From: Pedobacter foliorum
GTDB lineage: Bacteria > Bacteroidota > Bacteroidia > Sphingobacteriales > Sphingobacteriaceae
Direction of reading: 5' to 3'
NCBI RefSeq assembly: GCF_013266735.1
Contig: NZ_JABSNU010000006.1
Coordinates: 186,001-250,000, forward strand
Length of the DNA: 64,000 nucleotides
Part shown: positions 47,190-56,211 of the stretch, one piece after another
Layout: each line of letters starts with the position of its first letter
How positions within the stretch are numbered: the stretch's first letter is position 1
Made by a program: the position numbers and the translations under genes
Notes under the pieces: generated by a model
What the model saw: the letters and a program-made list of their open reading frames with translations, nothing else
What the model was told of the DNA's origin: nothing
Database searches by the model: none

Positions 47190-49589
47190 CTATTTTCTGA
47201 TTTCTGCTTTCGCTGTTTGCGCTAAGTTAGATATAATCTTTTGCATAACGGAATCAATCTGTTTATCAGTTAATGTTTGCTCTTCATCTTGAAGCGTAAA
47301 ATTAAGTGCATAAGACTTTTTACCGGCCGGCAATTTATCTCCAACGTAAACATCAAACACCTGTACATTCTTAATCAGTTTTCGTTCTGTTTTAAATGCA
47401 ATAGTCTTTAAATCATCAAAAGTAACGTTTGTATCTACCAGCATCGACAAATCTCTTCTTACTGCCGGATACTTTGAAACCTCTTTATTTACGATTTTAT
47501 TTTTCTTAACAATATCCAAAAGCTGTGCCCAATCAAAATCTGCATAATAAACATCTTTATCAATATCTGCTTTCTTTTTATCTGCAGCAGTTACCGCTCC
47601 AAAGGTTACAATCGCTTTATCACCTCTAAAGTATTTTAAACCAAAAGCAAAGTTTTCGTCTTTAACTTCTTCAGTTTGATAGTTAGTTATGCCTAAACGA
47701 CCTATAACTGCATCAACTGCCGCTTTTAAATTGTAAAAGCTTACCGGAGAAGCTTTATGATTCCATTGCTCAGATTGATTAGAGCCCGACAATAAGATCA
47801 ATAAACGCGGACGCTCTACATATTTCTCATTTATCAAATGGTAAGTTTTACCAAATTCATAAAACTTAATATCTGCAGTCTTCCTATTCAGGTTATAAGC
47901 AACGCTCTCCATGGCAGGTAAAAGCAATTCCTGGCGCATTACATTTAAATCTGAACTTAATGGATTTAAAATCTGTACTGCTTGCTCAGGCAACTTTGAG
48001 TATGCTCCCTTTGTTAATGAATTACACCAAATCTCTAAAAAGCCATTAGCTGTTAACATATCAGCAATAACATGCTGTGTTTGCTCTCTATCCGGTTTAG
48101 CGCTATAAGATAATGAGGCATTTATTTTACTTGGAATTTCAATGTTATTGTAACCATAAATCCTTAAAACCTCTTCGGTAATATCACATTCACGGGTTAC
48201 ATCAACTTTAAAACTAGGTACTTTTAAATCCAAACCTTCAGCTGTTTCCTTGGTTACCTCAATACCTAAAGCAGTAATTATACTTTTTATTTCTTCAACA
48301 GGAATATTAGCTCCAATTAGTTTGTTGATGTTTTGATAGCTTACTTCAACGTCAAAAGGCTTTATCGGATTAGCATAAATATCTGAAATCGTAGATGCAA
48401 TTTCGCCACCTGCCAATTCCTGAATTAATAAAGCTGCACGTCTTAAAGCAAAAGTTGTAATCTCTGGATCTGCACCACGTTCATATCTAAACGAAGCATC
48501 AGTTTTTAAACCATGACGCTTAGAAGTTTTACGGACAGATACAGAATCGAAATAAGCGCTTTCAAGGAATACATTTTTGGTACCTTCAGTTATTCCTGAG
48601 GTTTTACCTCCAAAAACACCTGCAATACACATAGGTCCTTCCGCATTACAGATCATCAAATCCTCTGCTGAAAGCTTACGCTCAACCCCATCAAGAGTTA
48701 CAAAAGGCGTTCCTTCTGCACATTTCTTAACAAATACCTGAGCTCCTTTTATTTGATCTGCATCAAAAGCATGAAGAGGTAAACCTAAATCATGTAAAAC
48801 ATAATTGGTTATATCAACAATGTTATTGATTGGTCTGATGCCTATTACTTTTAATTTATCCTGAAGCCAATCCGGAGAAGTTTTAACTGTAACACCACTT
48901 ATGGTAACACTGCTATAACGTGGACAAGCGTCAGTATCTTCAACCTTAACATCTATTTTAAGGTTTTCATTATTGGTTTTAAAACCAGAAACATCAGGCA
49001 TCTGAATACTGGTACGGAAATAAGCAGCTAAATCTCTGGCCACACCTAAATGTGATGTAGCATCTGCCCTATTAGGAGTTAAACCGATCTCAAAGAGATA
49101 ATCATCATCTAATTTAAAATATGCTTTAGCTGCAATACCAATTTCGGTATCAGCTGGCAAAACAAGAATTCCATCATGAGAAACGCCCAAACCAATCTCA
49201 TCTTCAGCGCAGATCATCCCTTCAGACACCTCGCCTCTTATTTTTGATTTGTTAATTTTAAAAGGCTCTCCTTCATTAGGATAAACAGTTGTACCAACAG
49301 TAGCAACTATAACCTTTTGTCCTTGAGCTACGTTTGGAGCACCACAAACAATCTGTAAAACATCTGGCCCACCAACATCAACTGTTGTTACACGAAGACG
49401 ATCTGCATTAGGGTGTTGTGCACAAGTTAATACATGACCTACAACCAATCCTTCCAAACCACCAGCAACAGGCTGAACAGTTTCTAAGCTTTCTACTTCC
49501 AACCCTATATTTGTTAATATAAGAGAAAGTTCCTGAGGTGTTTTATCCGTTTGAATGAACTGCTTTAACCAATTGTATGATATCTTCAT
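47190..49589 (-). CDS. pheT: Phenylalanyl-tRNA synthetase beta subunit
   Basis: 799-residue beta subunit of the (alpha-beta)2 enzyme charging tRNA-Phe. The EMAP-II-like tRNA-binding domain lies at about 40-150 (GLVVGHVLTCAQHPNADRLR), then B3/B4 with the editing site, the B5 domain around GANIPVEEIKSIITALGIEV, and the FDX-ACB domain at the C-terminus (KYPAVRRDLSMLVD). pheS is not in the window. Confidence 0.96.
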   Translation of the reverse strand: MKISYNWLKQFIQTDKTPQELSLILTNIGLEVESLETVQPVAGGLEGLVVGHVLTCAQHPNADRLRVTTVDVGGPDVLQIVCGAPNVAQGQKVIVATVGTTVYPNEGEPFKINKSKIRGEVSEGMICAEDEIGLGVSHDGILVLPADTEIGIAAKAYFKLDDDYLFEIGLTPNRADATSHLGVARDLAAYFRTSIQMPDVSGFKTNNENLKIDVKVEDTDACPRYSSVTISGVTVKTSPDWLQDKLKVIGIRPINNIVDITNYVLHDLGLPLHAFDADQIKGAQVFVKKCAEGTPFVTLDGVERKLSAEDLMICNAEGPMCIAGVFGGKTSGITEGTKNVFLESAYFDSVSVRKTSKRHGLKTDASFRYERGADPEITTFALRRAALLIQELAGGEIASTISDIYANPIKPFDVEVSYQNINKLIGANIPVEEIKSIITALGIEVTKETAEGLDLKVPSFKVDVTRECDITEEVLRIYGYNNIEIPSKINASLSYSAKPDREQTQHVIADMLTANGFLEIWCNSLTKGAYSKLPEQAVQILNPLSSDLNVMRQELLLPAMESVAYNLNRKTADIKFYEFGKTYHLINEKYVERPRLLILLSGSNQSEQWNHKASPVSFYNLKAAVDAVIGRLGITNYQTEEVKDENFAFGLKYFRGDKAIVTFGAVTAADKKKADIDKDVYYADFDWAQLLDIVKKNKIVNKEVSKYPAVRRDLSMLVDTNVTFDDLKTIAFKTERKLIKNVQVFDVYVGDKLPAGKKSYALNFTLQDEEQTLTDKQIDSVMQKIISNLAQTAKAEIRK

Positions 49590-49678
49590 TTTTATTCTAT
49601 AAAACGCAAAGATATTATTTAATGCCGAAAGCAGAAAGCTAAGGCTAGCCTATCCCCTATTAATTTTATGAAATATCA

Positions 49679-49882
49679 CTAATGCATGCTAATACCGCCC
49701 AAAATTGCAGCACAAGCACCAACTCCAATCACCAGCATAATCACCGAAGCGATCACCAGTTTTAATCCTGGCTTTGTTGGAGTATTATTTATGGATGCAG
49801 CAATTATCTTAATAACTCCTATCAATAAGATTACACCAACTACCAGCCAATATATTATCGATAATACAACAATTCCTTCCAT
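49679..49882 (-). CDS. Small two-TM membrane protein
   Basis: 67-residue hydrophobic protein with two predicted membrane helices (about 4-28 and 40-63) joined by a short polar loop with SINNTPTKPGLK. I do not recognise a family. It starts 11 nt after the radical SAM gene ends, so it is probably the last gene of the radC-(Lgt-like)-(radical SAM) run and may be a subunit or membrane tether of that system. An open frame on the opposite strand covers almost the same bases, but is less plausible. Confidence 0.6.
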   Translation of the reverse strand: MEGIVVLSIIYWLVVGVILLIGVIKIIAASINNTPTKPGLKLVIASVIMLVIGVGACAAILGGISMH

Positions 49883-49893
49883 ATTTCCTGACT

Positions 49894-51285
49894 TTAATTG
49901 AGATTCAACTTTTCTCTGATTGCATCGATTTTATTATCCCTGTAAAAAATATTCATAGTTTCAAACGGAATGATTTTCATCTTATCACTCACAATATGAA
50001 CACAAGATTTTTTCACCGCTCGTACATCAAAATCCAAAGGATCCATAAAATTCATAATGATAATTCGAAACAGGTTATTATAGTTCAGGTGGTCTGATTT
50101 TACCCTCGGCAAACAACACATAAGTTCACCAAACTCCCCCTCTGCACAATCAACAGATATGCCTGTACTAAATAAATTTAGCAAATGTTCCTTTAATTTC
50201 TCATCGTGTTCAAACACAATGGTATTTTTCGAATTGTTAAGTAAATCCTCAGGGTTAATCAAGTGCGTCATTGGGATAACATCATCACCAATTTTAAGCG
50301 CATAAGCCATACAAAGTGCATCAGGATTACAAGGCACTGGAATCAAATCCTGAGGAGTGAACAATGGATATTGCTCATATATTCTTCGTCGAACTTCTGT
50401 TAAAGTTATCCTACCCTTCTGATCACTGTAATTATCATTCCTACCAGCTACCTGGGTTGGCTGAAATGTTACTCCCCTAACACATTTCTGTTTCAACGCG
50501 TAATCTAAGATATCACCAATCTCATGATCATTTAGTCCCTTTTGTAAGGTAACCACCAACGTAGTCGAAACATTAAATTTATTTAGGTTTTCTATAGCCT
50601 TTCTTCTTACCTCTGTAAGATCTTCTCCCCTTAGTTTTTCTAAAACATCTGGGCTGAAACTATCAAATTGAAGGTAAACCTCAAAATCGGGCATATAAGT
50701 TGCCAATTTCTCCACAAAGTTGATATCCTTTGCAATTCTGATTCCATTGGTATTCAACATGAGATGTTTAATTGGCTTACTCTTTGCAAGATCAAGAATT
50801 TTAAAGAAATCCGGATGTACAGTTGGCTCACCTCCTGAAATCTGAACTACATCGGGTTCTCCTTCATTCGCCACCACAGTATCCATCATTTTATTGATCT
50901 CATCAAGAGTACGATGTCTGCCATAAGTTGGGGATGACATTGCATAACACGTTGGACAACTTAAATTGCACCTATCTGTCACTTCAATTACTGTTAAACA
51001 GGAGTGTTGCTCATGATCTGTACATAGCCCACAATCATAAGGGCAACCATAATGCACTTTAGTATTAAACCTTAAAGGCATTTCAGACTGCTTATTATAA
51101 TTTCTGATCTGCTTATAATATTCTACATCATCAGCTATTACCACTTTACTATCACCATGAGTCTTACAATGCTTTAACATGTAGACCTTCTCATCCTGAA
51201 AAACAATTTTAGCATCTATTAACTCCAAACATTCGGGACATAGGCTTTTCGTGTAGTCGTAATAAATATAATCTCTCGTTTTCAT
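49894..51285 (-). CDS. Radical SAM enzyme of the Tes (tetraether synthase)-like family
   Basis: 463-residue radical SAM protein. An N-terminal metal site appears as CPEC (16-19), HC (39-40) and HG (43-44), and YGCPYDCGLC (79-88) with H91 and C96. The radical SAM cluster is CNLSCPTC (C106, C110, C113), with GGEP at 151-154. C-terminal cysteines include VPCNPDALC, VDCAEGEFGELMCC and MNFMDPLDFDVRAVKKSC. This set closely follows the archaeal tetraether synthases, which join two lipid tails through sp3 C-C bonds. Its upstream neighbour is Lgt-like, whose stop overlaps this start by 4 bases. Substrate is inferred to be a lipid; activity is not established. Confidence 0.8.
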   Translation of the reverse strand: MKTRDYIYYDYTKSLCPECLELIDAKIVFQDEKVYMLKHCKTHGDSKVVIADDVEYYKQIRNYNKQSEMPLRFNTKVHYGCPYDCGLCTDHEQHSCLTVIEVTDRCNLSCPTCYAMSSPTYGRHRTLDEINKMMDTVVANEGEPDVVQISGGEPTVHPDFFKILDLAKSKPIKHLMLNTNGIRIAKDINFVEKLATYMPDFEVYLQFDSFSPDVLEKLRGEDLTEVRRKAIENLNKFNVSTTLVVTLQKGLNDHEIGDILDYALKQKCVRGVTFQPTQVAGRNDNYSDQKGRITLTEVRRRIYEQYPLFTPQDLIPVPCNPDALCMAYALKIGDDVIPMTHLINPEDLLNNSKNTIVFEHDEKLKEHLLNLFSTGISVDCAEGEFGELMCCLPRVKSDHLNYNNLFRIIIMNFMDPLDFDVRAVKKSCVHIVSDKMKIIPFETMNIFYRDNKIDAIREKLNLN

Positions 51286-52019
51286 TTGAAGATTTCTTTT
51301 GAGATGCGAATAATAAACTTATTATAATAGATGAATATAAACAATGAGATCCAATGAATGACACTTAAGTCTAAAAATAACGGATGATAAGGCTTAATGA
51401 ACTCTACCATAAATCTGTATAGAAAATAAAGAACCATAAATAGTTTAAAGCGGTCGCCATTAATCAATTCCCGCTTTAAAGAATTAAAATATATAAATAG
51501 CAACACCATATAAATCATTTCATACAGCGCTACGGGATGTCTTTTTATACCATCACCCAAATCCATTCCCATAAAAAAATCTGTTTCAATCCCAAAGGTT
51601 GGCTCATCTATCCCCATCAAAAGACAGCCGATACGTCCAATAAACAGCGCTACTATAATTGGAATAACATACAAATCTCCTGAAGCGACCTTAACATTTA
51701 TTGCTTTCTTCACCAACTCCACTCCAAATAAAGCTCCAACAAAGCCACCGGCTATTGTTTTATTACTAAAAAATGCGAATAAAGTCAATTGTTTTATAGA
51801 TTCCGGATCTTCAAGCGCAGCGATTATTCTAGAACCGAATAGTGCGCCAACCATTGCACCAAGCATAATCCACAATCTATTTTCATCAGAAATTGGATCG
51901 GCAACTCTTTTCTTTAAAAAATAATAAACTCTAACTCCTATCAGGAAAGACAAGGTTTCAAAAATATAATGCCAGTGATAGAGCTGGCCAAATAGCTCAA
52001 ACTTAACGGGAAAATTCAT
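51282..52019 (-). CDS. Lgt-like (prolipoprotein diacylglyceryl transferase family) membrane protein
   Basis: 245-residue polytopic protein of the Lgt fold. Recognisable blocks: IAGGFVGALFG (89-99, equivalent of the HGGLIG motif but with Ala at the His position), GRIGCLLMG (128-136, equivalent of GRxGNFING), RHPVALYE (160-167) and YRFMVEF (201-207). Canonical Lgt moves diacylglyceryl from phosphatidylglycerol to the lipobox cysteine. Loss of the His and Asn residues makes this a paralogue with probably altered chemistry. Coupled by a 4-base overlap to the radical SAM gene and lying 6 nt after radC. Confidence 0.8.
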   Translation of the reverse strand: MNFPVKFELFGQLYHWHYIFETLSFLIGVRVYYFLKKRVADPISDENRLWIMLGAMVGALFGSRIIAALEDPESIKQLTLFAFFSNKTIAGGFVGALFGVELVKKAINVKVASGDLYVIPIIVALFIGRIGCLLMGIDEPTFGIETDFFMGMDLGDGIKRHPVALYEMIYMVLLFIYFNSLKRELINGDRFKLFMVLYFLYRFMVEFIKPYHPLFLDLSVIHWISLFIFIYYNKFIIRISKEIFK

Positions 52020-52025
52020 TGATTG

Positions 52026-52724
52026 CTATATTAAACCCTCATCACCAAAACTGTAATAGGCTCTATCTGTTAAAATAAGATGATCTAACACTTGTAAGTC
52101 GAGCATTTTTCCGCCCTCAACTAACTTTTTGGTAATATTTATATCTTGTCCACTTGGCTTTAAGTTTCCAGAAGGGTGATTATGGGCAAGAATAATAAAA
52201 GCGGCATTATGCTCGATTGCGGTTTTAAAAATAATTTTCGGATCAGCAACAGTGCCTGCCAAACCTCCTTTACTAATCAGCTGCTTTCCGATAACACGAT
52301 TTGCCTGATTCAGAATCAAAATCCAAAACTCTTCATGATTCAAATCGGCAAAAACAGGAAGTAGCACTTCAAAGGCATCCTTTGATGAGGTTATACTAAT
52401 CACTTCAGTCGCAGCACTATCTTTTCGCCTTCTACCAAGTTCCAATGCTGCAATGATAGCTATGGCCTTCGCTTCTCCAATACCCTTAAACTGAGAAAGG
52501 CTTTTTACAGAAACTTTCCCAAGAGCATCCAAATCATTCCCATACTCGGCAAGTATTCGCTTACTCAGATCCACTGCGCTTTCATTACGGCTACCCGAAC
52601 CTATTAAAATAGCAATAAGCTCAGCATCTGTCAAATGCCTCCGACCATTCAGCAACAACTTCTCGCGGGGCCTATCTGCCTCTGCCCATAATTTTATGCC
52701 TAGTTTTGGTTGGTATGGCTTCAT
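52026..52724 (-). CDS. radC: RadC family JAB-domain protein
   Basis: 232-residue protein: N-terminal UPF0758 helix-hairpin-helix part (LSQFKGIGEAKAIAIIAALE) and a C-terminal JAB/MPN domain with the zinc motif HNHPSGNLKPSGQD. Despite the name, a direct role in DNA repair is doubtful. First gene of the run leading to the Lgt-like and radical SAM genes; downstream of the rpsT terminator. Confidence 0.9.
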   Translation of the reverse strand: MKPYQPKLGIKLWAEADRPREKLLLNGRRHLTDAELIAILIGSGSRNESAVDLSKRILAEYGNDLDALGKVSVKSLSQFKGIGEAKAIAIIAALELGRRRKDSAATEVISITSSKDAFEVLLPVFADLNHEEFWILILNQANRVIGKQLISKGGLAGTVADPKIIFKTAIEHNAAFIILAHNHPSGNLKPSGQDINITKKLVEGGKMLDLQVLDHLILTDRAYYSFGDEGLI

Positions 52725-52747
52725 TGAATCGCTTTTTTAAACATAAA

Positions 52748-52776
52748 AAAAGGGATATGCAATGCATATCCCTTTT
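52748..52776 (-). terminator. Terminator of rpsT
   Basis: AAAAGGGATATGC and GCATATCCCTTTT pair perfectly around a 3-nt loop, with a T-run on the minus strand, 21 nt past the rpsT stop. Confidence 0.88.
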
Positions 52777-52796
52777 ACAATATTGTAAAGCTATAT

Positions 52797-53051
52797 TTAT
52801 TTTAAGCCATTAACAAACTTAGTTAACTTAGATTTGTTGTTAGCTGCTTTATTTTTGTGAATAACGCTCTTTTTGGCTAAACGATCTAACATAGAAATTA
52901 CTTTAGGAAGTAATTCTAATCCTGTTTTTTTATCTTCAGCACCACGCAGTCTTTTGATAAACGTACGAGTTGTTTTTGCTTGATATCTATTACGTAAACG
53001 TTTAGTTGCGTTTGCTCTAATTCTCTTTAATGAAGATTTATGATTTGCCAT
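52797..53051 (-). CDS. rpsT: 30S ribosomal protein S20
   Basis: 84-residue basic helical protein: MANHKSSLKRIRANATKRLR at the N-terminus and KNKAANNKSKLTKFVNGLK at the end. Normal length. No Shine-Dalgarno in front of it. Confidence 0.95.
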   Translation of the reverse strand: MANHKSSLKRIRANATKRLRNRYQAKTTRTFIKRLRGAEDKKTGLELLPKVISMLDRLAKKSVIHKNKAANNKSKLTKFVNGLK

Positions 53052-53240
53052 TTTTTGTTATTAAAATATTTTATGTTGAGACCAGCTCTTTTTAATTCTT
53101 CTTATTTTTCGGACTGCAAATATAGAACTAATGTTTTTAAAATACAAAATCAGAACATAAATATTTTTTATTAATCTTCTCCAACATAAATACTTGTCAT
53201 TACTATATCGTTAGCTCAAGGTTAAAACAACGCTCTTTCT

Positions 53241-53308
53241 GCGCACCTTCTGCGGAGCTTTAGCGCAGCTAATGCACAAAAAAGGACTTTTCTCCGCAGA
53301 AAGTGCGC
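53241..53308. repeat. REP-like inverted repeat between rpsT and purN
   Basis: GCGCACCTTCTGCGGAG (53241-53257) pairs with CTCCGCAGAAAGTGCGC (53292-53308) at 16 of 17 positions, and related words (TGCGCAGGAG, AGGTGCGCA) continue to 53331. It is GC-rich and lies in the 424-nt gap 53052-53475, which otherwise shows only the purN promoter. Confidence 0.7.
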
Positions 53309-53410
53309 AGGAGCTACGCATAAGGTGCGCAAAAGCCCCAATGCAAAACACTACCGATATTCAAAAAACTCCTATTAAAAAGCTTTCAATAAAGGCTTAA
53401 AATGCTATTT

Positions 53411-53440
53411 TTGGACATAATGATTACATTACTACCTTTG
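53411..53440 (+). promoter_or_regulatory. purN promoter
   Basis: TTG (53411-53413), 19 nt, then TACCTTTG (53433-53440): an exact match to the Bacteroidota housekeeping promoter. Start codon 36 nt downstream. Confidence 0.7.
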
Positions 53441-53475
53441 AAAAAGAATAGATAGCCTCAATTTAATATTGCCCA

Positions 53476-54054
53476 ATGAAAAAACGTATAGCCATATTTG
53501 CCTCAGGGTCAGGATCTAATGCTCAAAAACTAATGGAGCATTTTAAAAGTAATCCGGAAGTAGAAATTGCATTGGTGCTAACAAACAATCCTGATGCCTA
53601 TGTATTGCAACGTGCAGACAACTTTGAAATTCCCTCACATATTTTCGACAGGAATGAATTTTATCAAACAGACAATATAATAGATCTGTTAAAAAACCTC
53701 GACATTGATCTTATTGTATTAGCTGGGTTTTTATGGCTAATCCCTAAAAATTTAATTAATGAATACCCTGGACGCATTGTAAACATACACCCTGCTATCT
53801 TACCTAAATTTGGCGGAAAAGGAATGTATGGCGACAATGTACACAATGCTGTTATGGCCGCCAAAGAAACAGAAGGTGGTATAACCATACATTACGTTGA
53901 TGAAAATTACGACGAAGGGGAATACATTTATCAGGCAAAATATCGCATTGATAAAGATGATAATCTGGAAATGATCAAATTCAAAGGCCAGCAATTAGAA
54001 CACCTACACTACCCTCGCATTGTAGATAGTATTATTAAAAAGATAAAAAAATAA
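53476..54054 (+). CDS. purN: Phosphoribosylglycinamide formyltransferase
   Basis: 192-residue folate-dependent GAR transformylase of purine synthesis. IAIFASGSGSNAQKLMEHF is the phosphate-binding start; NIHPAILPKFGGKGMYG carries the catalytic His and the formyl-folate loop, with Asp in GGITIHYVDENYDEG. Uses 10-formyl-tetrahydrofolate. purH lies 542 nt downstream with an equivalent promoter. Confidence 0.94.
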   Translation: MKKRIAIFASGSGSNAQKLMEHFKSNPEVEIALVLTNNPDAYVLQRADNFEIPSHIFDRNEFYQTDNIIDLLKNLDIDLIVLAGFLWLIPKNLINEYPGRIVNIHPAILPKFGGKGMYGDNVHNAVMAAKETEGGITIHYVDENYDEGEYIYQAKYRIDKDDNLEMIKFKGQQLEHLHYPRIVDSIIKKIKK

Positions 54055-54068
54055 TCATCTACATCTTT

Positions 54069-54494
54069 ATGCTTCAGATTGGATGGATAAGGAAGCTGTA
54101 TCCTATGTATGGTTACAGCTTATTATTAATAATTGCTTGTCTGGCGGCCTGTAGTAATCCTGACGTTAAAACAATACCACAAAAAATAGACTATATCCGG
54201 GCAATATCAGGAAAAAATGATTCTATCCCTGTTGCAATAGCCCAAAAAGGAGAAGTACTGATTGCTTATTCAGATTGTTACACTTGCCATAAGGAGAATA
54301 GAAAATCAATAGGTCCGGCTTTTAAAGATATAGCTAAAAGATATCCCGTTCAGCGTGTATTCATTGACATGCTTGCTCAGAAGGTAATTAGTGGCGGTAA
54401 AGGAGCCTGGGGAAGCGCCACGATGAGCGACCATCCAAAAGTACCAATTGAAGATGCTAAAGTAATGGTTAGCTACATTTTATCTTTAAAATGA
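54069..54494 (+). CDS. Class I cytochrome c lipoprotein
   Basis: 141-residue protein with a signal peptide ending LIIACLAAC (lipobox; Cys near 28), so the mature protein is membrane-linked in the periplasm. One haem c site CYTCH near residue 70, and a likely axial Met in WGSATMSDHP. The IGPAFKDIAKRYP segment is typical of small electron-carrier cytochromes c. An ATG 12 codons inside (54105) is an alternative start that keeps the signal. Electron partner unknown. Confidence 0.85.
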   Translation: MLQIGWIRKLYPMYGYSLLLIIACLAACSNPDVKTIPQKIDYIRAISGKNDSIPVAIAQKGEVLIAYSDCYTCHKENRKSIGPAFKDIAKRYPVQRVFIDMLAQKVISGGKGAWGSATMSDHPKVPIEDAKVMVSYILSLK

Positions 54495-54546
54495 ATACCA
54501 TAAAAACAAAAAGGGTATCTCAGTTTACAACACAACAAATAACCAT

Positions 54547-54576
54547 TTGACATTAAAAGAAAAATAGGTACTTTTG
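54547..54576 (+). promoter_or_regulatory. purH promoter
   Basis: TTG (54547-54549), 19 nt, then TACTTTTG (54569-54576), the same spacing as at purN. Start codon 20 nt downstream. Confidence 0.72.
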
Positions 54577-54596
54577 CGGCTCAAAATTTTTCTCTA

Positions 54597-56123
54597 ATGA
54601 GTCAATCTATAAAGATCAAAAACGCTTTAATTTCAGTTTATTACAAAGATGGTTTAGAGCCTTTAGTTCGCCTTCTGGCAAAACAAGGTGTTCAATTGTT
54701 TTCTACCGGAGGTACGGAACAATTTATTAAAGATTTAAATTTACCTGTTACCGCAGTTGAGGACCTTACCGGTTATCCTTCAATTTTAGGTGGGCGAGTT
54801 AAAACTTTACACCCTAAAGTTTTTGGTGGTATTTTAAACCGCAGAGCTTTAAGTTCAGATCAGGAGCAAATTACTCAGTACGAGATTCCTGAAATAGACC
54901 TTGTTATTGTTGACTTATATCCTTTCGAAGAAACACTAAAAGCTGGTGGTACTGAAGAAGAAATTATTGAGAAAATAGATATCGGTGGTATCTCTCTAAT
55001 CAGAGCTGCTGCTAAAAACTTTAATGATGTAGTAATTCTTGCTTCTAAAGATGATTATTCAACTTTACAAGAGCAACTGGAAAACCAGGACGGAGAAACT
55101 ACTTTAGCTCAACGTAAAGCATACGCTAAAAAAGCATTCCATACTTCATCTAACTACGATACTGCAATCTTCAATTATTTCAATACTGAAGAGCCGCTTA
55201 ACGTATTTAAACAAAGTATCAGTAAAGCGCAAGTTTTAAGATATGGTGAAAACCCTCATCAGCAAGGTGTGTTTTATGGCGATTTAGATGCAATGTTCAC
55301 CAAATTAAATGGAAAAGAGCTTTCGTACAACAACCTTGTGGATGTTGATGCTGCTGTTGCTTTAATTGATGAATTTGAAGCACCTACATTTGCTATCTTA
55401 AAACATACAAACGCTTGTGGCGTAGCTTCAAGAACTAATCTTTTAGATGCATGGAACGTAGCTTTAGCTTGCGATCCGGTTTCTGCTTTTGGTGGTGTAT
55501 TAATTGCCAACAGAGAAATTGACCTTGCTACTGCAACAGAAATTAACAAATTGTTTTTCGAAGTATTGATCGCTCCTTCTTATCAGGCTGAAGCTGTTGA
55601 GCTTTTCCGTGCTAAAAAGAACAGAGTAATTTTACAACGTAACGATGTAGAATTAAGCCAAAAACAATTCAAAACTTTATTAAACGGAGTTATTGAGCAA
55701 GATAAAGATTTAGTTATTGAAGGTCCTGATCAAATGACCACTGTAACTGAAAAAGCACCTACTGCTCAAGAGTTAATCGACTTACATTTTGCAAATAAAA
55801 TTGTAAAACATACCAAATCAAACACTATTGTTTTTGTTAAAAACGATCAGTTATTGTCAAGTGGTGTTGGTCAAACTTCAAGAGTTGATGCATTAAAACA
55901 AGCAATTGTTAAGGCTGAAGCTTTCAATTTCGACTTAAAAGGTTCGGTTATGGCTTCTGATGCATTTTTCCCATTCCCTGATTGTGTAGAAATAGCAGCT
56001 GAAGCTGGTATCGCTGCAGTTTTACAACCAGGTGGCTCTATTAAAGATGCTGATTCTATAAATATGGCTAATGAAAAAGGTATTGCAATGGTTACTACTG
56101 GTGTCAGACATTTTAAACACTAA
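54597..56123 (+). CDS. purH: Bifunctional AICAR transformylase / IMP cyclohydrolase
   Basis: 508-residue enzyme for the last two steps of IMP synthesis. The IMP cyclohydrolase (MGS-like) domain covers about 1-195 (GVQLFSTGGTEQFI; GGRVKTLHPKVFGGIL); the transformylase follows with RYGENPHQQG, AILKHTNACGV (catalytic Lys-His) and SDAFFPFPD near the end. Length is normal. Confidence 0.96.
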   Translation: MSQSIKIKNALISVYYKDGLEPLVRLLAKQGVQLFSTGGTEQFIKDLNLPVTAVEDLTGYPSILGGRVKTLHPKVFGGILNRRALSSDQEQITQYEIPEIDLVIVDLYPFEETLKAGGTEEEIIEKIDIGGISLIRAAAKNFNDVVILASKDDYSTLQEQLENQDGETTLAQRKAYAKKAFHTSSNYDTAIFNYFNTEEPLNVFKQSISKAQVLRYGENPHQQGVFYGDLDAMFTKLNGKELSYNNLVDVDAAVALIDEFEAPTFAILKHTNACGVASRTNLLDAWNVALACDPVSAFGGVLIANREIDLATATEINKLFFEVLIAPSYQAEAVELFRAKKNRVILQRNDVELSQKQFKTLLNGVIEQDKDLVIEGPDQMTTVTEKAPTAQELIDLHFANKIVKHTKSNTIVFVKNDQLLSSGVGQTSRVDALKQAIVKAEAFNFDLKGSVMASDAFFPFPDCVEIAAEAGIAAVLQPGGSIKDADSINMANEKGIAMVTTGVRHFKH

Positions 56124-56211
56124 CTTTATTTGTCTCTCAATACAATAAAAAGACGTAGTTTTACATTACTATAGTACATAGAATTTTTAATACTTAAATT
56201 ATCACCTATAA

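Noticed and set aside
49686..49901. 71-residue plus-strand frame
   Set aside because: Mirror of the two-TM gene; the minus-strand frame is in operon order with the radical SAM gene and more plausible.
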